Shown here: piece after piece, positions 35,771-45,337 of the stretch | Position numbering within the stretch: the first letter of the stretch is position 1 | Layout: every line of letters starts with the position of its first letter | NCBI GenBank assembly: GCA_020723285.1 | Contig: DYJE01000006.1 | Location: 62,001-126,000, forward strand | DNA length: 64,000 nt | Source of the DNA: Desulforapulum autotrophicum | GTDB taxonomy: Bacteria > Desulfobacterota > Desulfobacteria > Desulfobacterales > Desulfolunaceae | Direction of reading: 5' to 3' | Translations under genes and position numbers: made by a program | Notes under the pieces: generated by a model | The model's input: only the letters and a program-made list of their open reading frames with translations | What the model was told of the DNA's origin: nothing | Databases searched by the model: none

Positions 35771-36896
35771 CGGACATGTCCATATCATCATCGCAGGCGG
35801 AGGGACGGGAGGACACCTGTTTCCCGGAATCGCACTGGCCCGGTGTTTCATGGAACGAAATCCTGAAAACCGGGTTCTTTTCGTCGGAACGGACCGGGAA
35901 TTCGAGCGCAGTACCCTTATGCGTGAAGGTTTCGACCATCGGGTTATCCGGGCCTCGGGCATCAAGGGACTGGGAATTTTCAGCAAGCTGAAGGCCGTGT
36001 TCAAAATTCCCGGAGCCCTCCGTCAGGCGTCCGCCATCATCGATGATTTCAAACCGGACTTGATCATCGGGGTCGGCGGCTATTCCTCGGGCCCTGTGGC
36101 TTTTGCCGCGTACCTCAAGGGAATCCCCGTGGTGGTTCAGGAGCAGAACATCCTTCCGGGCATCACGAATAAAATCATGGGCGTTTTCGCCCGGCGGATT
36201 CACGTGTCCTTTGAAGAGACACGGGCCTGTTTCAAAAGAAAAAAGACGGTTTTCAGCGGTAATCCTGTGCGCCAGAGCATCCTCGACGCACGCAAGAGGC
36301 GTGAAGCAGCCCGGGCCGGTGAACCCACATGCCTGTTCACCCTGCTTGTAGCCGGTGGCAGCCAGGGGGCCCGAGGCGTCAACCGGAACATGATGGACGC
36401 CCTGTCCTCGCTTACGGACAAGGAAAACCTTACCGTGATTCACCAGACCGGTGAAACGGATTTAGAAATGGTCCGGGACGCATACCTGAGTGCAGGAATA
36501 ACAGCGGACGTCAGCGCATTTTACACCGACATGGACGCCCGGTATGAACAGGCGGATCTGGTGATCTGCAGGGCCGGGGCCACCACACTGTCTGAAATCA
36601 CGGTGATGGGCCTGCCCGCCATTCTGATTCCCTTTCCCCATGCGGCGGACAATCATCAGGTGAAAAACGCGCTGTCCCTTGCAGACAAAGGTGCGGCGGA
36701 GATGATCGAAGAAAAGGACTTATCAGGTGAGTTGCTTGCGGCGCGACTGAGATATTACAGGGAAAACCCGGATGATCTGTGGCGGATGGAAAAAGCGTCT
36801 CTGGCCTACGGCAGACCCGATGCGGCAGAGCATATCGTCAATGACTGTTATACAATTCTTCAAGGGGGGGGCGGGTATGACTTCATGGTTGAATGA
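35763..36896 (+). CDS. murG: UDP-GlcNAc:lipid I GlcNAc transferase
   Basis: Makes lipid II at the inner face of the cytoplasmic membrane. Glycine-rich loops IAGGGTGGHLFPGIALA and VVAGGSQGARG-type (here LLVAGGSQGARGVN) and the UDP-GlcNAc site CRAGATTLSEI plus PHAADNHQ are all present. Length 377. Its final 20 bases overlap the 64-residue frame that follows. Confidence 0.96.
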   Translation: MADGHVHIIIAGGGTGGHLFPGIALARCFMERNPENRVLFVGTDREFERSTLMREGFDHRVIRASGIKGLGIFSKLKAVFKIPGALRQASAIIDDFKPDLIIGVGGYSSGPVAFAAYLKGIPVVVQEQNILPGITNKIMGVFARRIHVSFEETRACFKRKKTVFSGNPVRQSILDARKRREAARAGEPTCLFTLLVAGGSQGARGVNRNMMDALSSLTDKENLTVIHQTGETDLEMVRDAYLSAGITADVSAFYTDMDARYEQADLVICRAGATTLSEITVMGLPAILIPFPHAADNHQVKNALSLADKGAAEMIEEKDLSGELLAARLRYYRENPDDLWRMEKASLAYGRPDAAEHIVNDCYTILQGGGGYDFMVE

Positions 36897-37071
36897 CCAG
36901 ATTCAAGGCGGCGGAAACAGCCGCATGATCGAACAGCAGATTTCAAATGACCCGTGCCAGAAAGTCATGGACGGAGCGGGGCCGATTTTCGGTGACAGCC
37001 TTCACTGGATGATGTGCCTTGACCATCAGCTTGGCCGGGATGACCTGGCGGCCCAGTTAAGGGTTTGTTGA
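36877..37071 (+). CDS. 64-aa protein encoded between murG and murC
   Basis: A small frame starting ATG at 36877 inside the end of murG, with a G-rich purine stretch (AAGGGGGGG) ahead of it. It encodes MTSWLNDQIQGGGNSRMIEQ, then a Cys-containing middle (NDPCQKVMDGAGPIFG) and ends LAAQLRVC. No signal peptide or clear membrane segment. Third-codon positions are mostly G or C as in the neighbouring mur genes, which supports translation. I do not know a family. It sits where many genomes have no gene, so it may be lineage-specific. Confidence 0.6.
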   Translation: MTSWLNDQIQGGGNSRMIEQQISNDPCQKVMDGAGPIFGDSLHWMMCLDHQLGRDDLAAQLRVC

Positions 37072-37115
37072 GCGTTGAACGTACACAGATAATTTAACAG
37101 CCAAGAAAGTTTCTT

Positions 37116-38492
37116 ATGTATCAGAAAGAATATCACATTCACTTCGTCGGTATCGGCGGCATCGGCATGAGCGGTATCGCCGAAATCCTTCTTAAACTGG
37201 GTTACCGGGTTTCCGGTTCCGACGCCAAACAGACCGACATCACCCGGCGTCTGGAAAGCCTGGGTGCCACCATTTTCGAAGGCCACTCCGCAGAACAGGT
37301 GGAAGGGGTCAACGTGGTGGTGACATCCACCGCCATCAAAAAAGACAATCCCGAAGTCCAGGCCGCCAAAAAGGCGTATATCCCCATCATTCCCAGAGCG
37401 GAAATGCTGGCGGAACTGATGCGTCTCAAATACAGCATCGCGGTGGCCGGAGCCCACGGCAAAACCTCCACCACGTCCATGACGGCGGCCGTACTTGAAA
37501 AAGGCGGCCTGGATCCCACGGTGGTCATCGGCGGTGTTCTCAAAAGCGTGGGCACCAACGCCATGCACGGCCTGGGCGATTTCATCGTGGCCGAGGCCGA
37601 CGAAAGCGACGGTTCGTTCCTGAAATTCTCACCCTCCATCGCCATCGTGACCAACATCGACCGGGAGCACCTGGACTACTACGACAGCCTGAACTCCATC
37701 AAAAAGGCGTTCGTGAGTTTCATCGCACGGGTTCCGTTTTACGGCCTGTCCATTCTCTGTCTCGACAGTGAATCGGTGCAGGACATCCTTCCGGAAATCA
37801 AGGGCCGGTACGTGACCTACGGTCTGAACACCCGGGCCGACTACCAGGCCAGAAACATCAGTTTTGAAGGGACCACCAGCCGCTTTTCCGTGTATTACAT
37901 GGAAGAGCTTCTGGGTGAAATCACCCTGAACCTTCCGGGTGTTCACAACGTGACCAACTGCCTGGCCAGCATCGCCGTGGGCATGGAACTTGAGGTTCCC
38001 TTCGCCACCATCAAATGCGCCCTTGAAACCATCCAGGGCGTGAAACGGCGTCTTGAAATGAAAGGCGAGGCGGACGGAGTCATCGTGGTGGATGATTACG
38101 GTCATCACCCTACGGAAATCAAGGCCACCCTTCTGGCCGCCCGGGAAAGCTGGCCGGAAAAACGGATTGTTGCGGTTTTTCAGCCCCACCGTTACACGCG
38201 GACCCAGGCCTTGTTCGACGAGTTCACCCGTGCGTTCTACAACACGGACAAGCTTTATGTCCTGCCCATATATCCTGCGGGTGAAAGCCCCATCGAAGGC
38301 GTGGACAGCGAAAGCCTGTGCCGGAAAATCACCGAACGGGGCCACAAGAACACCACGTATGCGGACAGCCACGAAGGTGTCCTCACCACCCTGCTCAAGG
38401 AGCTGAAAAAAGACGACCTGTTCCTCACGTTGGGTGCGGGCAACGTGGTCCGGGTGGGTGAGAACTACCTCAAACTGAAGCACGGCGAGTAA
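37116..38492 (+). CDS. murC: UDP-MurNAc L-alanine ligase
   Basis: First amino-acid adding step of the stem peptide. IHFVGIGGIGMSGIAEIL is the MurC start; GAHGKTSTTSM binds ATP; EADESDGSFL, TNIDREHLDYY and the DDYGHHPTEIKATL histidine motif are diagnostic. Length 458 is normal. It starts 44 bases after the small gene, the widest gap within the mur part of the cluster. Confidence 0.97.
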   Translation: MYQKEYHIHFVGIGGIGMSGIAEILLKLGYRVSGSDAKQTDITRRLESLGATIFEGHSAEQVEGVNVVVTSTAIKKDNPEVQAAKKAYIPIIPRAEMLAELMRLKYSIAVAGAHGKTSTTSMTAAVLEKGGLDPTVVIGGVLKSVGTNAMHGLGDFIVAEADESDGSFLKFSPSIAIVTNIDREHLDYYDSLNSIKKAFVSFIARVPFYGLSILCLDSESVQDILPEIKGRYVTYGLNTRADYQARNISFEGTTSRFSVYYMEELLGEITLNLPGVHNVTNCLASIAVGMELEVPFATIKCALETIQGVKRRLEMKGEADGVIVVDDYGHHPTEIKATLLAARESWPEKRIVAVFQPHRYTRTQALFDEFTRAFYNTDKLYVLPIYPAGESPIEGVDSESLCRKITERGHKNTTYADSHEGVLTTLLKELKKDDLFLTLGAGNVVRVGENYLKLKHGE

Positions 38493-38503
38493 AAAGGGAA
38501 ACC

Positions 38504-39457
38504 ATGAAAGACACGGCGGACACACAGAACTTCAGACTCTGGCTCAAAGACCGATGCGGCAGTCTCGTATCCTTTGACGAGCCCATGAGCCGCCACACCT
38601 CCTTCAAGGTGGGCGGACCTGCAGACATCTTCGTCCGCCCGGACAGCAGGGATCTTGCCGTTACCATCCTCATGCGTGCAAAAGAATCCGGTGTTCCGGT
38701 TTTCATGGCCGGAGACGGCACCAATCTGGTGATTCACGATGAAGGAATCCGGGGCCTTGTGATGATCCTCTCCAACGTTCCGCCTGATATCGCCTTTGAA
38801 GAGTTTCCGGATGGAAACGTGCTGGTGACGGCCCACGCCGGAGTCCGAACAAAAACCCTGTGCCGTATCGCCATCGAACGGGGCTATGACGGCATGAATT
38901 TCGCTCTGGGCATTCCGGGAACCTTAGGGGGCAATATCGCCATGAACGCCGGAACCCATCTGGGTGCCATGGAGCAGGTGGTTCACAGCATCCGAATTTT
39001 GAGCGGAAACGGGACGCTCAAAAACCTGGACCGAAAGGACCTGAATTTCCATTACAGGCGGCTGCATTACCCCACCCTCACCGACACCACCCCTTTGCCG
39101 GTGATTTTTGAAGCTTCCTTCCTCCTTCGGAAAGGAGACAAAAAAACCATCGGCGACGAGGCCAGGGCCATCGTCAGTGCACGGACCAAAAAACAACCCG
39201 TCACCCTGCCCAACGCCGGATGCATTTTCAAGAACCCCGAAGGAAAAGATCCGGCGGGCAAACTCATCGACATGGCCGGGCTCAAAGGACGTGTTCAGGG
39301 AGGGGCCATGATCTCTGAAAAACACGGCAATTTTATCGTCAACACAGGAAACGCCAGGGCAGAGGATATTCTCTACCTTATCGAACTGGCAAAAAAAGAA
39401 GTCCATGAGCGTTTCTGCGTGGAGCTGGAAACAGAGGTGAAAATTGTTGGATTATAA
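38504..39457 (+). CDS. murB: UDP-N-acetylenolpyruvoylglucosamine reductase
   Basis: FAD/NADPH enzyme that completes UDP-MurNAc. FAD-binding loop (HTSFKVGGPADIFV, then GDGTNLVIHDEGIRGLV), the GIPGTLGGNIAMNAGTHLG region and NAGCIFKNPEGKDPAGKLID near the end, with the catalytic Glu in the final VELETEV segment. The sequence is type II-like in length (317). Order murC-murB-ftsQ is the classical one, but no ddl lies between murB and ftsQ. Confidence 0.96.
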   Translation: MKDTADTQNFRLWLKDRCGSLVSFDEPMSRHTSFKVGGPADIFVRPDSRDLAVTILMRAKESGVPVFMAGDGTNLVIHDEGIRGLVMILSNVPPDIAFEEFPDGNVLVTAHAGVRTKTLCRIAIERGYDGMNFALGIPGTLGGNIAMNAGTHLGAMEQVVHSIRILSGNGTLKNLDRKDLNFHYRRLHYPTLTDTTPLPVIFEASFLLRKGDKKTIGDEARAIVSARTKKQPVTLPNAGCIFKNPEGKDPAGKLIDMAGLKGRVQGGAMISEKHGNFIVNTGNARAEDILYLIELAKKEVHERFCVELETEVKIVGL

Positions 39458-40409
39458 AAACACGCGACCCGCACCCAAAAAAAATGTCAAGCGGCCGGCC
39501 AAGCGGCGATCCACGGAACCGCTGATCAGGCTCCGTCATGTTTTCGCGTTCCTTGCGGCGCTGTCTGTCTGCGGCCTTCTGCTTTTGGCGTTCACCGCCA
39601 CTTATGCCGTCGTCACCCATTACCGGGGGTTTTCCGCGAAGCGTGTGGTGGTTTTCGGCGCGAGCCGCCTGTCCGACAATGACGTTCTCAACCAGGCCGA
39701 CGTCCACGTCGGTGACAATATTTTCCACGTGAACCTGTCCGTGGTGAGGCAACGGCTTCTCGCTCATTCCTGGATTCAAAGCGCCGAAGTGACACGGGAA
39801 ATCCCGGACGCCATCCTGATCAAAATCAAGGAGCACGAGCCTCAGGCCATTGTTGAAATGAACGCGCGTTATCTTATGAACACTGAAGGAGATATTTTCA
39901 AACATTATTCAGACGAAACCGACATCCGCCCGGTGCCTCCGGCCGTTGAAAGCCAGACTGCCGAAACGGATGCGGACGAGGCCGGGCAAGCCCCAGGCGA
40001 AGATCCGAAAGACACCCTTTCTGACGCCGCGCCCGCCCTGCCCCTGATCACCGGTTTCACACCTGAAGACATCCACGTTGCCGGGAGAGAGAACATGAAG
40101 CATGAAACCAGTCCCCACAAAGCCGTCATGAACATCATTCAGATCGCCAAAGTGCCAGACAGCAGCCTTCCCCTTTCCCAGATCAAGCAGATCCTTGTGG
40201 ACCGTGAAATCGGCCTCACGCTGCTCACCAGCGGACACATCCGGACCGTCAAACTCGGCTATGGGGATTACACGGAAAAAATGCGGCGGCTCCGTGAGGT
40301 ATCCCGGTTTCTGAAAGAAAAGGCCCGGCTCGAAGACATCGACACCGTGGATCTTCTCAACCTTGAACGCATCGTGATCAAACCGGCTTCAGGCCGGAGA
40401 ACCGTATAG
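39444..40409 (+). CDS. ftsQ: Cell division protein FtsQ/DivIB
   Basis: Bitopic divisome protein, 321 residues. A basic cytoplasmic tail (KNTRPAPKKNVKRPAKRR), one membrane segment (about 30-54, FAFLAALSVCGLLLLAFTATY) and a periplasmic POTRA domain (VVVFGASRLSDNDVLNQADV and following) precede the beta domain. An unusual acidic, Glu/Ala/Asp/Pro-rich insert (about residues 155-200) interrupts the beta domain. The start is probably TTG at 39444, preceded by GAGGTG, overlapping murB by 14 bases. Confidence 0.9.
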   Translation: MLDYKNTRPAPKKNVKRPAKRRSTEPLIRLRHVFAFLAALSVCGLLLLAFTATYAVVTHYRGFSAKRVVVFGASRLSDNDVLNQADVHVGDNIFHVNLSVVRQRLLAHSWIQSAEVTREIPDAILIKIKEHEPQAIVEMNARYLMNTEGDIFKHYSDETDIRPVPPAVESQTAETDADEAGQAPGEDPKDTLSDAAPALPLITGFTPEDIHVAGRENMKHETSPHKAVMNIIQIAKVPDSSLPLSQIKQILVDREIGLTLLTSGHIRTVKLGYGDYTEKMRRLREVSRFLKEKARLEDIDTVDLLNLERIVIKPASGRRTV

Positions 40410-40437
40410 TGTTTCCTGACAGAAAAGGAGGTTTTTA

Positions 40438-41664
40438 ATGGTAGCCCAGGAAGACATCATCGTAGGACTTGACATCGGAACAACGAAAATCTGTGCGGTG
40501 GTCGGAGAACGTCAAGGAAACAGAATCAACATCATCGGCACAGGAACCCATCCGTCCATCGGCCTTAAAAAAGGCGTGGTGATCGACATCGATTCCACCG
40601 TGGATTCCATCAAGAAAGCCATCGAAGAAGCGGAGCTCATGGCAGGCTGCGAAATATCCACCGTTTACGCAGGAATCGCCGGCGGGCACATCATGGGTTT
40701 CAACAGTCACGGCATCATCGCCATCAAAGGCCGTGAAGTGACCCAGAGCGACGTGGACCGCGTCATCGAGGCCGCCCGGGCCGTGGCCATTCCCATGGAC
40801 CGCGAAGTCATTCACGTCCTTCCCCAGGAATTCATCGTGGACGACCAGCGGGGCATACAGAACCCCATCGGCATGGCCGGTGTCCGCCTGGAAGCCAACA
40901 TTCACATCGTCACCGGCGCGGTGGCTTCGGCCCACAACATCATCAAATGCGCCAACAAAGCCGGGCTTGACGTGGCGGACGTGGTCCTGGAATCTCTGGC
41001 CTCCGGGGAAGCGGTTCTGACTCCCGAGGAAAAAGAGCTGGGGGCGGCCCTCATCGACATCGGCGGCGGCACCACGGACCTCGCCATCTTCGCCAACAAC
41101 AACATCCGCCACACTTTTGTCCTGGCCATCGGCGGCCATCAGCTGACCAACGATGTCAGCGTGGGCTTGAGAGCCACCAAGATCGACGCGGAGAAAATCA
41201 AGATCAAATACGGAAGCTGCCTGTCCGAAGGCATCTCATCCGGTGAAACCATCGAAGTACCCGGCATGGCCGGACGGGAAGCCCGAACCATGCCCCGCCA
41301 GGTGCTGGGGGAAATTCTGGAACCCAGAGTGGAGGAAATCTTCGCCCTGATCAAACGCGAGATTTTCAAGATCGGCCTTGAAAACTCCATCAATGCCGGC
41401 ATCGTGGTCACCGGCGGGTCGTCACTTTTGGAAGGTCTGACGGATCTGGCGGAATCCGTGTTCAACCAGCCCACACGCCTTGGCAAACCCCAGGGCATCG
41501 GCGGCCTCGTGGACGTGGTGAACAACCCCATGTACGCCACCGGCGTTGGCCTTGTCCTGTTCGGAGCCAAGCACCAGTCGGACAACAAGTTCAGAATCCG
41601 GGATGAAAACATTTTCAACCGGGTGATCAAGCGAATGAAAAAGTGGTTCAGCGACGTGGTATAG
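40438..41664 (+). CDS. ftsA: Cell division protein FtsA
   Basis: Actin-like ATPase that tethers FtsZ to the membrane. VGLDIGTTKICAVVGE is the phosphate-1 motif, ALIDIGGGTTDLAIF the phosphate-2 motif, and VVTGGSSLLEGL the adenosine motif. SHMA-type 1C domain between about 85 and 165. The C-terminus (NRVIKRMKKWFSDVV) is the amphipathic membrane-targeting helix. A near-ideal AAAGGAGG sits before the ATG. Confidence 0.97.
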   Translation: MVAQEDIIVGLDIGTTKICAVVGERQGNRINIIGTGTHPSIGLKKGVVIDIDSTVDSIKKAIEEAELMAGCEISTVYAGIAGGHIMGFNSHGIIAIKGREVTQSDVDRVIEAARAVAIPMDREVIHVLPQEFIVDDQRGIQNPIGMAGVRLEANIHIVTGAVASAHNIIKCANKAGLDVADVVLESLASGEAVLTPEEKELGAALIDIGGGTTDLAIFANNNIRHTFVLAIGGHQLTNDVSVGLRATKIDAEKIKIKYGSCLSEGISSGETIEVPGMAGREARTMPRQVLGEILEPRVEEIFALIKREIFKIGLENSINAGIVVTGGSSLLEGLTDLAESVFNQPTRLGKPQGIGGLVDVVNNPMYATGVGLVLFGAKHQSDNKFRIRDENIFNRVIKRMKKWFSDVV

Positions 41665-41811
41665 CTTGCGGGGTCGGCTATTAAGAAGCCGTTTTCCCTT
41701 TCGTCGTACCCTTTGGGAACCCGCTTTTTGAACTTTGTTCATGGTTCCTACGCTCTAACACATTCGTATGTTTAGGTTTTTAACTTTTTACACTAAATTG
41801 TGATTTTATAC

Positions 41812-41840
41812 TTGATTAACCACAAAATATTGTGCATAGT
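41812..41840 (+). promoter_or_regulatory. Candidate ftsZ promoter with internal palindrome
   Basis: In the 397-base gap between ftsA and ftsZ, TTGATT (41812) and CATAGT (41835) are 17 bases apart, a fair sigma-70 match. The spacer contains CACAAAATATTGTG (41821-41834), with 5-bp arms CACAA/TTGTG, a possible operator. A short hairpin (CGGCT/AGCCG, about 41675-41692) followed by TTTT just after ftsA may end part of the upstream transcript. Nothing else was recognised in the gap. Assignments are by eye. Confidence 0.4.
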
Positions 41841-42061
41841 TGCGTTGACAAAATCAAACGAAACCGAAAAAAACCTTCGGGTTCCAGGCGAAAATGCCGT
41901 GTCGACGTGACGTTCATGTCTGGAATCATACGCTACTTTTACGCAAAAATTCATACAGGTTTAACATATTCACCGTCCAGGCGTGGGCGGTTTGTATAAG
42001 GCATCGGAAGACACGATGCGGTATCAGGCGTTCATCAAAAATTATTTCTTGGAGGTGGGGA

Positions 42062-43357
42062 ATGACTTTTTCATTCATGGAAGCTGAAAAAACAGCTAAA
42101 ATCAAGGTTATCGGCGTGGGCGGCGCAGGCGGAAACGCCATCAACAACATGATCGACGCCAAACTCGTGGGCGTCAAATTCATCGCGGCCAACACCGACG
42201 CACAGGCTCTGGACCAGTCCAAAGCCGAAACACGCATTCAGATCGGAGCCAAAATCACCGAAGGCCTTGGCGCGGGAGCCAACCCCAATGTGGGCAAGGA
42301 CGCCGCCATCGAAAGCATCCAGGCCATCCGTGAAGCCATTGAAGGCAGCCACATGGTGTTCATCACCGCGGGCCTCGGCGGTGGAACCGGAACAGGCGCG
42401 GCCCCTGTCGTGGCAGAGATCTGCAAGGAAATGGGCATCCTCACCGTGGCGGTTGTTTCCAAACCTTTTTCCTTTGAAGGTAAAAAACGCATGGCCCAGG
42501 CTGAAGTGGGTCTCCAGGCTCTCCGGTCCTTCACCGACACGGTCATCACCATTCCCAACGACCGGCTAAGAAGCCTGGCCCAGAAAAAAGCCACCATGAT
42601 CGATATGTTCAGAAAAGCCGATGAGATCCTTCATCATTCCGTCAAAGGCATCACCGACCTCATCATGGTCCCCGGTATGGTCAACCTGGACTTCGCCGAT
42701 GTGAGGACCACCATGAGCAAAGCCGGCATGGCCATCATGGGCATCGGCATCGCCTCCGGTGAAAACCGGGCCAAGGAAGCTGCCGAAAAAGCCATTTCCC
42801 ATCCGCTGCTGGAAGACATCTCCATTGCCGGAGCCAAGGGCGTTCTCATCAACATCACCAGCGGCAGCGACCTCACCCTGGAAGAAATGACCGAAGCTGC
42901 CGACCTGATTTACAAGGAAGTGGGCGAAGATGCCGAAATCATCTGGGGTCAGGCCATTGACGACACCATTGGTGACGAAATGCGCGTGACGGTCATCGCC
43001 ACCGGCATCGGCGACAAATTCAAAGCCGCCACCGTGTCCAACTTTGCGTCATCGGCCTCTTCGTCCCAGTCCATGAACCACTCCCAGACCCATGCCCATG
43101 TTCATGCCCATGTTGCAGCCGCGTCCAGTTCGTCAAGTGCCACGGTCAACCGCATGCCGGACCGTAATCTGCGCGGCGTGGTCCGTGATCTGACCCTAGC
43201 TGAAATCAACTCGGGAGCCATGGACGAGCCCACCTACGTGCGCCGCAACATCGCCGTGGGCGAATCGGGACACAGCACCCACCGGGGCATCAAAGGCGTC
43301 TCGTTCAACAACGATGACCTTGAGATTCCGACGTTTTTAAGAAAAAAGGCTGATTGA
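42062..43357 (+). CDS. ftsZ: Cell division GTPase FtsZ
   Basis: Tubulin-like Z-ring protein, 431 residues from the ATG at 42062, which follows TTGGAGGTGGGG. GTP-binding loops: GVGGAGGNAINNM, GLGGGTGTGAAPV (the tubulin signature) and the T7 synergy loop NLDFADVRTTM. The C-terminal linker is Ser-rich and carries five histidines (residues 340-350, HSQTHAHVHAH). The conserved tail DLEIPTFLRKK binds FtsA. Longer reading to 41894 is open but lacks a ribosome site and family similarity. Confidence 0.97.
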   Translation: MTFSFMEAEKTAKIKVIGVGGAGGNAINNMIDAKLVGVKFIAANTDAQALDQSKAETRIQIGAKITEGLGAGANPNVGKDAAIESIQAIREAIEGSHMVFITAGLGGGTGTGAAPVVAEICKEMGILTVAVVSKPFSFEGKKRMAQAEVGLQALRSFTDTVITIPNDRLRSLAQKKATMIDMFRKADEILHHSVKGITDLIMVPGMVNLDFADVRTTMSKAGMAIMGIGIASGENRAKEAAEKAISHPLLEDISIAGAKGVLINITSGSDLTLEEMTEAADLIYKEVGEDAEIIWGQAIDDTIGDEMRVTVIATGIGDKFKAATVSNFASSASSSQSMNHSQTHAHVHAHVAAASSSSSATVNRMPDRNLRGVVRDLTLAEINSGAMDEPTYVRRNIAVGESGHSTHRGIKGVSFNNDDLEIPTFLRKKAD

Positions 43358-43494
43358 TCCTTTGACATCCGCCCTCCTTTGTTTCTGCGAAGGGAGGGAC
43401 TCTGGAACAAGGGATCCCACGAAGCGCGCGCAGAGGCGGGGTCATCCCGCCCGGCTTGACACCGTGTGAACCGCAACGTGGAGCAGACAAAAGC

Positions 43495-45222
43495 ATGATC
43501 AAGAAAAAAGCGGTTAAAACGCCTTGGGATTCTGAATCAGGGGCCATCCGGAAAAACTGGTCCGGAAAAACAAGCATCGCGCTTGTTTATCCCAGCAGCT
43601 ACAGTGTGGGCATGGCCAACCTGGGTTTTCAGAGCGTTTACCGCCTGCTGAACGATGACGACAGGGTCGTCTGTGAGCGTGTGTTCGTTCCGGACAGCAC
43701 GAGCCGGGACAAACAGGGCAAGCCCCCAAAGCTTGTCAGCATCGAATCCGGACGGCCTTTGAAGGATTTTCAGATTGTCGCGTTTAGTCTGTCGTTTGAA
43801 AACGACTATCTGAATGTCCTTGACATCATCCATCTTGCGGGCCTCCCCCTGCGATCGAACGCCAGAGGAGATTCCCACCCCCTTCTGATTGCAGGGGGGG
43901 TCGCCTGCCTTTTAAACCCTGAGCCTCTGGCCTCGTTTATCGATTGTTTCCTGATCGGCGAGGCCGAGGCTCTTGTCTTTTCCCTGATCGGCATCCTCCA
44001 TGAGAACCAGGGCCGCGAAACCCTCTTAATCCGTCTATCCGAAGAAGTCCCCGGAGCTTACGTCCCTGAATTTTACGACGCCCGTTACCATCCGGACGGC
44101 ACCCTTTTGTCCTTTTCACCGAACAGAATCCATGCGCCCTTTCCGGTCAAACGGGTCTATCCGCCGGACATTTCAAACAGTCCCACATCCACCGCCGTGA
44201 TGTCCGAAGCCGCGGCCTTTGAAAGCGCCTTCCTCACGGAGGTGAGCCGGGGCTGCCCCCACGGCTGCCGTTTCTGCAGCGCTGGCTTTATTTACCGGCC
44301 ACCGCGCTACCGTTCCAAAGATTGTCTCATTGCCGAATGCAAAAAAGCCGCCGCATTCACGGACAGTGTGGGACTGGTGGGTACCGCCATATCCGATCAC
44401 CCGGACATCACGGACGTCTGCCGCCATCCCGACCTCCAGGCTTTGCGTTTCGCCTACTCCTCATTGCGGGCCGACGCCATAAACCCCGCCCATCTTTCCG
44501 TGCTCAACGCAAGCGGGACAAGAACCGCCACCATCGCCCCCGAAGCCGGTTCCGAGCGCATGCGCTCCGTCATCAACAAAGGCATCACCGAAGATGAGAT
44601 TCTCTCCGCCACCCATTCCCTGGTGAACGCGGGTATCATGAATCTCAAGCTGTATTTCATGATCGGGCTTCCCGGTGAAACCCCTGACGACGTTCTGGCC
44701 ATCGCCTTGCTGTGCCGGAAAATCAGGGCTGTCTTCCTCGAAACAAGCCGTGAAAAAGGCCGTATGGGCCAGATCACCGTAGGCGTCGGCAGCTTTGTTC
44801 CCAAAGCCGCAACCCCGTTTGAGTGGGCCGCCATGGACAGCCCCGACACCCTGAAAAAAAAGATCAAGACCCTGAAATCCGAACTCAACCCCATCGCCAA
44901 CATCACCGTCACCGCCGACAGCCCAAGGGGTGCCGTGATCCAGGCCCTTCTGGCCCGGGGTGACCGCACCGTGGCCGACCTCCTTGAAACAGCCTTCAAA
45001 AACCAGGGCAACTGGGCCACCACCCTCAAATCCGCCGCCCACGCCCCCGGCCTTTTCATCACCCGCGAGCGGGACAAAGACGAACTCTTCCCCTGGGACT
45101 TCATCGACCACGGCATCCGCAAAACCTACCTGCGCTCCGAATACGAACGCGCCCTCAAGGCTCTCTCAACGCCCCCCTGCCCGCCCTCCGGTTGCAGCCG
45201 GTGCGGGGTGTGCGGGGGATAA
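43495..45222 (+). CDS. Radical SAM protein with B12-binding-like N-terminus
   Basis: A 575-residue iron-sulfur enzyme. The first part (about 20-180) resembles the B12-binding-like domain of fused radical SAM proteins of the TIGR03960 type (YPSSYSVGMANLGFQSVYRL). The SAM-binding cluster motif is SRGCPHGCRFC (Cys254, Cys258, Cys261). A central barrel follows (KLYFMIGLPGETPDDVLAIA). The C-terminus ends in a Cys-rich tail, SGCSRCGVCGG, as in related proteins, possibly an extra Fe-S site. Substrate unknown. It lies 137 bases after ftsZ. A decayed second copy of its last 240 bases lies at 61059-61161. I chose the ATG at 43495 with GTGGAG upstream. Confidence 0.87.
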   Translation: MIKKKAVKTPWDSESGAIRKNWSGKTSIALVYPSSYSVGMANLGFQSVYRLLNDDDRVVCERVFVPDSTSRDKQGKPPKLVSIESGRPLKDFQIVAFSLSFENDYLNVLDIIHLAGLPLRSNARGDSHPLLIAGGVACLLNPEPLASFIDCFLIGEAEALVFSLIGILHENQGRETLLIRLSEEVPGAYVPEFYDARYHPDGTLLSFSPNRIHAPFPVKRVYPPDISNSPTSTAVMSEAAAFESAFLTEVSRGCPHGCRFCSAGFIYRPPRYRSKDCLIAECKKAAAFTDSVGLVGTAISDHPDITDVCRHPDLQALRFAYSSLRADAINPAHLSVLNASGTRTATIAPEAGSERMRSVINKGITEDEILSATHSLVNAGIMNLKLYFMIGLPGETPDDVLAIALLCRKIRAVFLETSREKGRMGQITVGVGSFVPKAATPFEWAAMDSPDTLKKKIKTLKSELNPIANITVTADSPRGAVIQALLARGDRTVADLLETAFKNQGNWATTLKSAAHAPGLFITRERDKDELFPWDFIDHGIRKTYLRSEYERALKALSTPPCPPSGCSRCGVCGG

Positions 45223-45337
45223 CACTTACTTTTTCGTAATGTTGTCTGGGCGCACACTGCAGACCATATATTTTATCTTAAAATTTATTGCTCCTGTTAG
45301 AGTCGGTGCAATATTAATTAAGTTAATGGTTCAATAA

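Noticed and set aside
41894-42061. Upstream extension of ftsZ
   Set aside because: The added residues do not resemble FtsZ, and the strong ribosome site is just before 42062.
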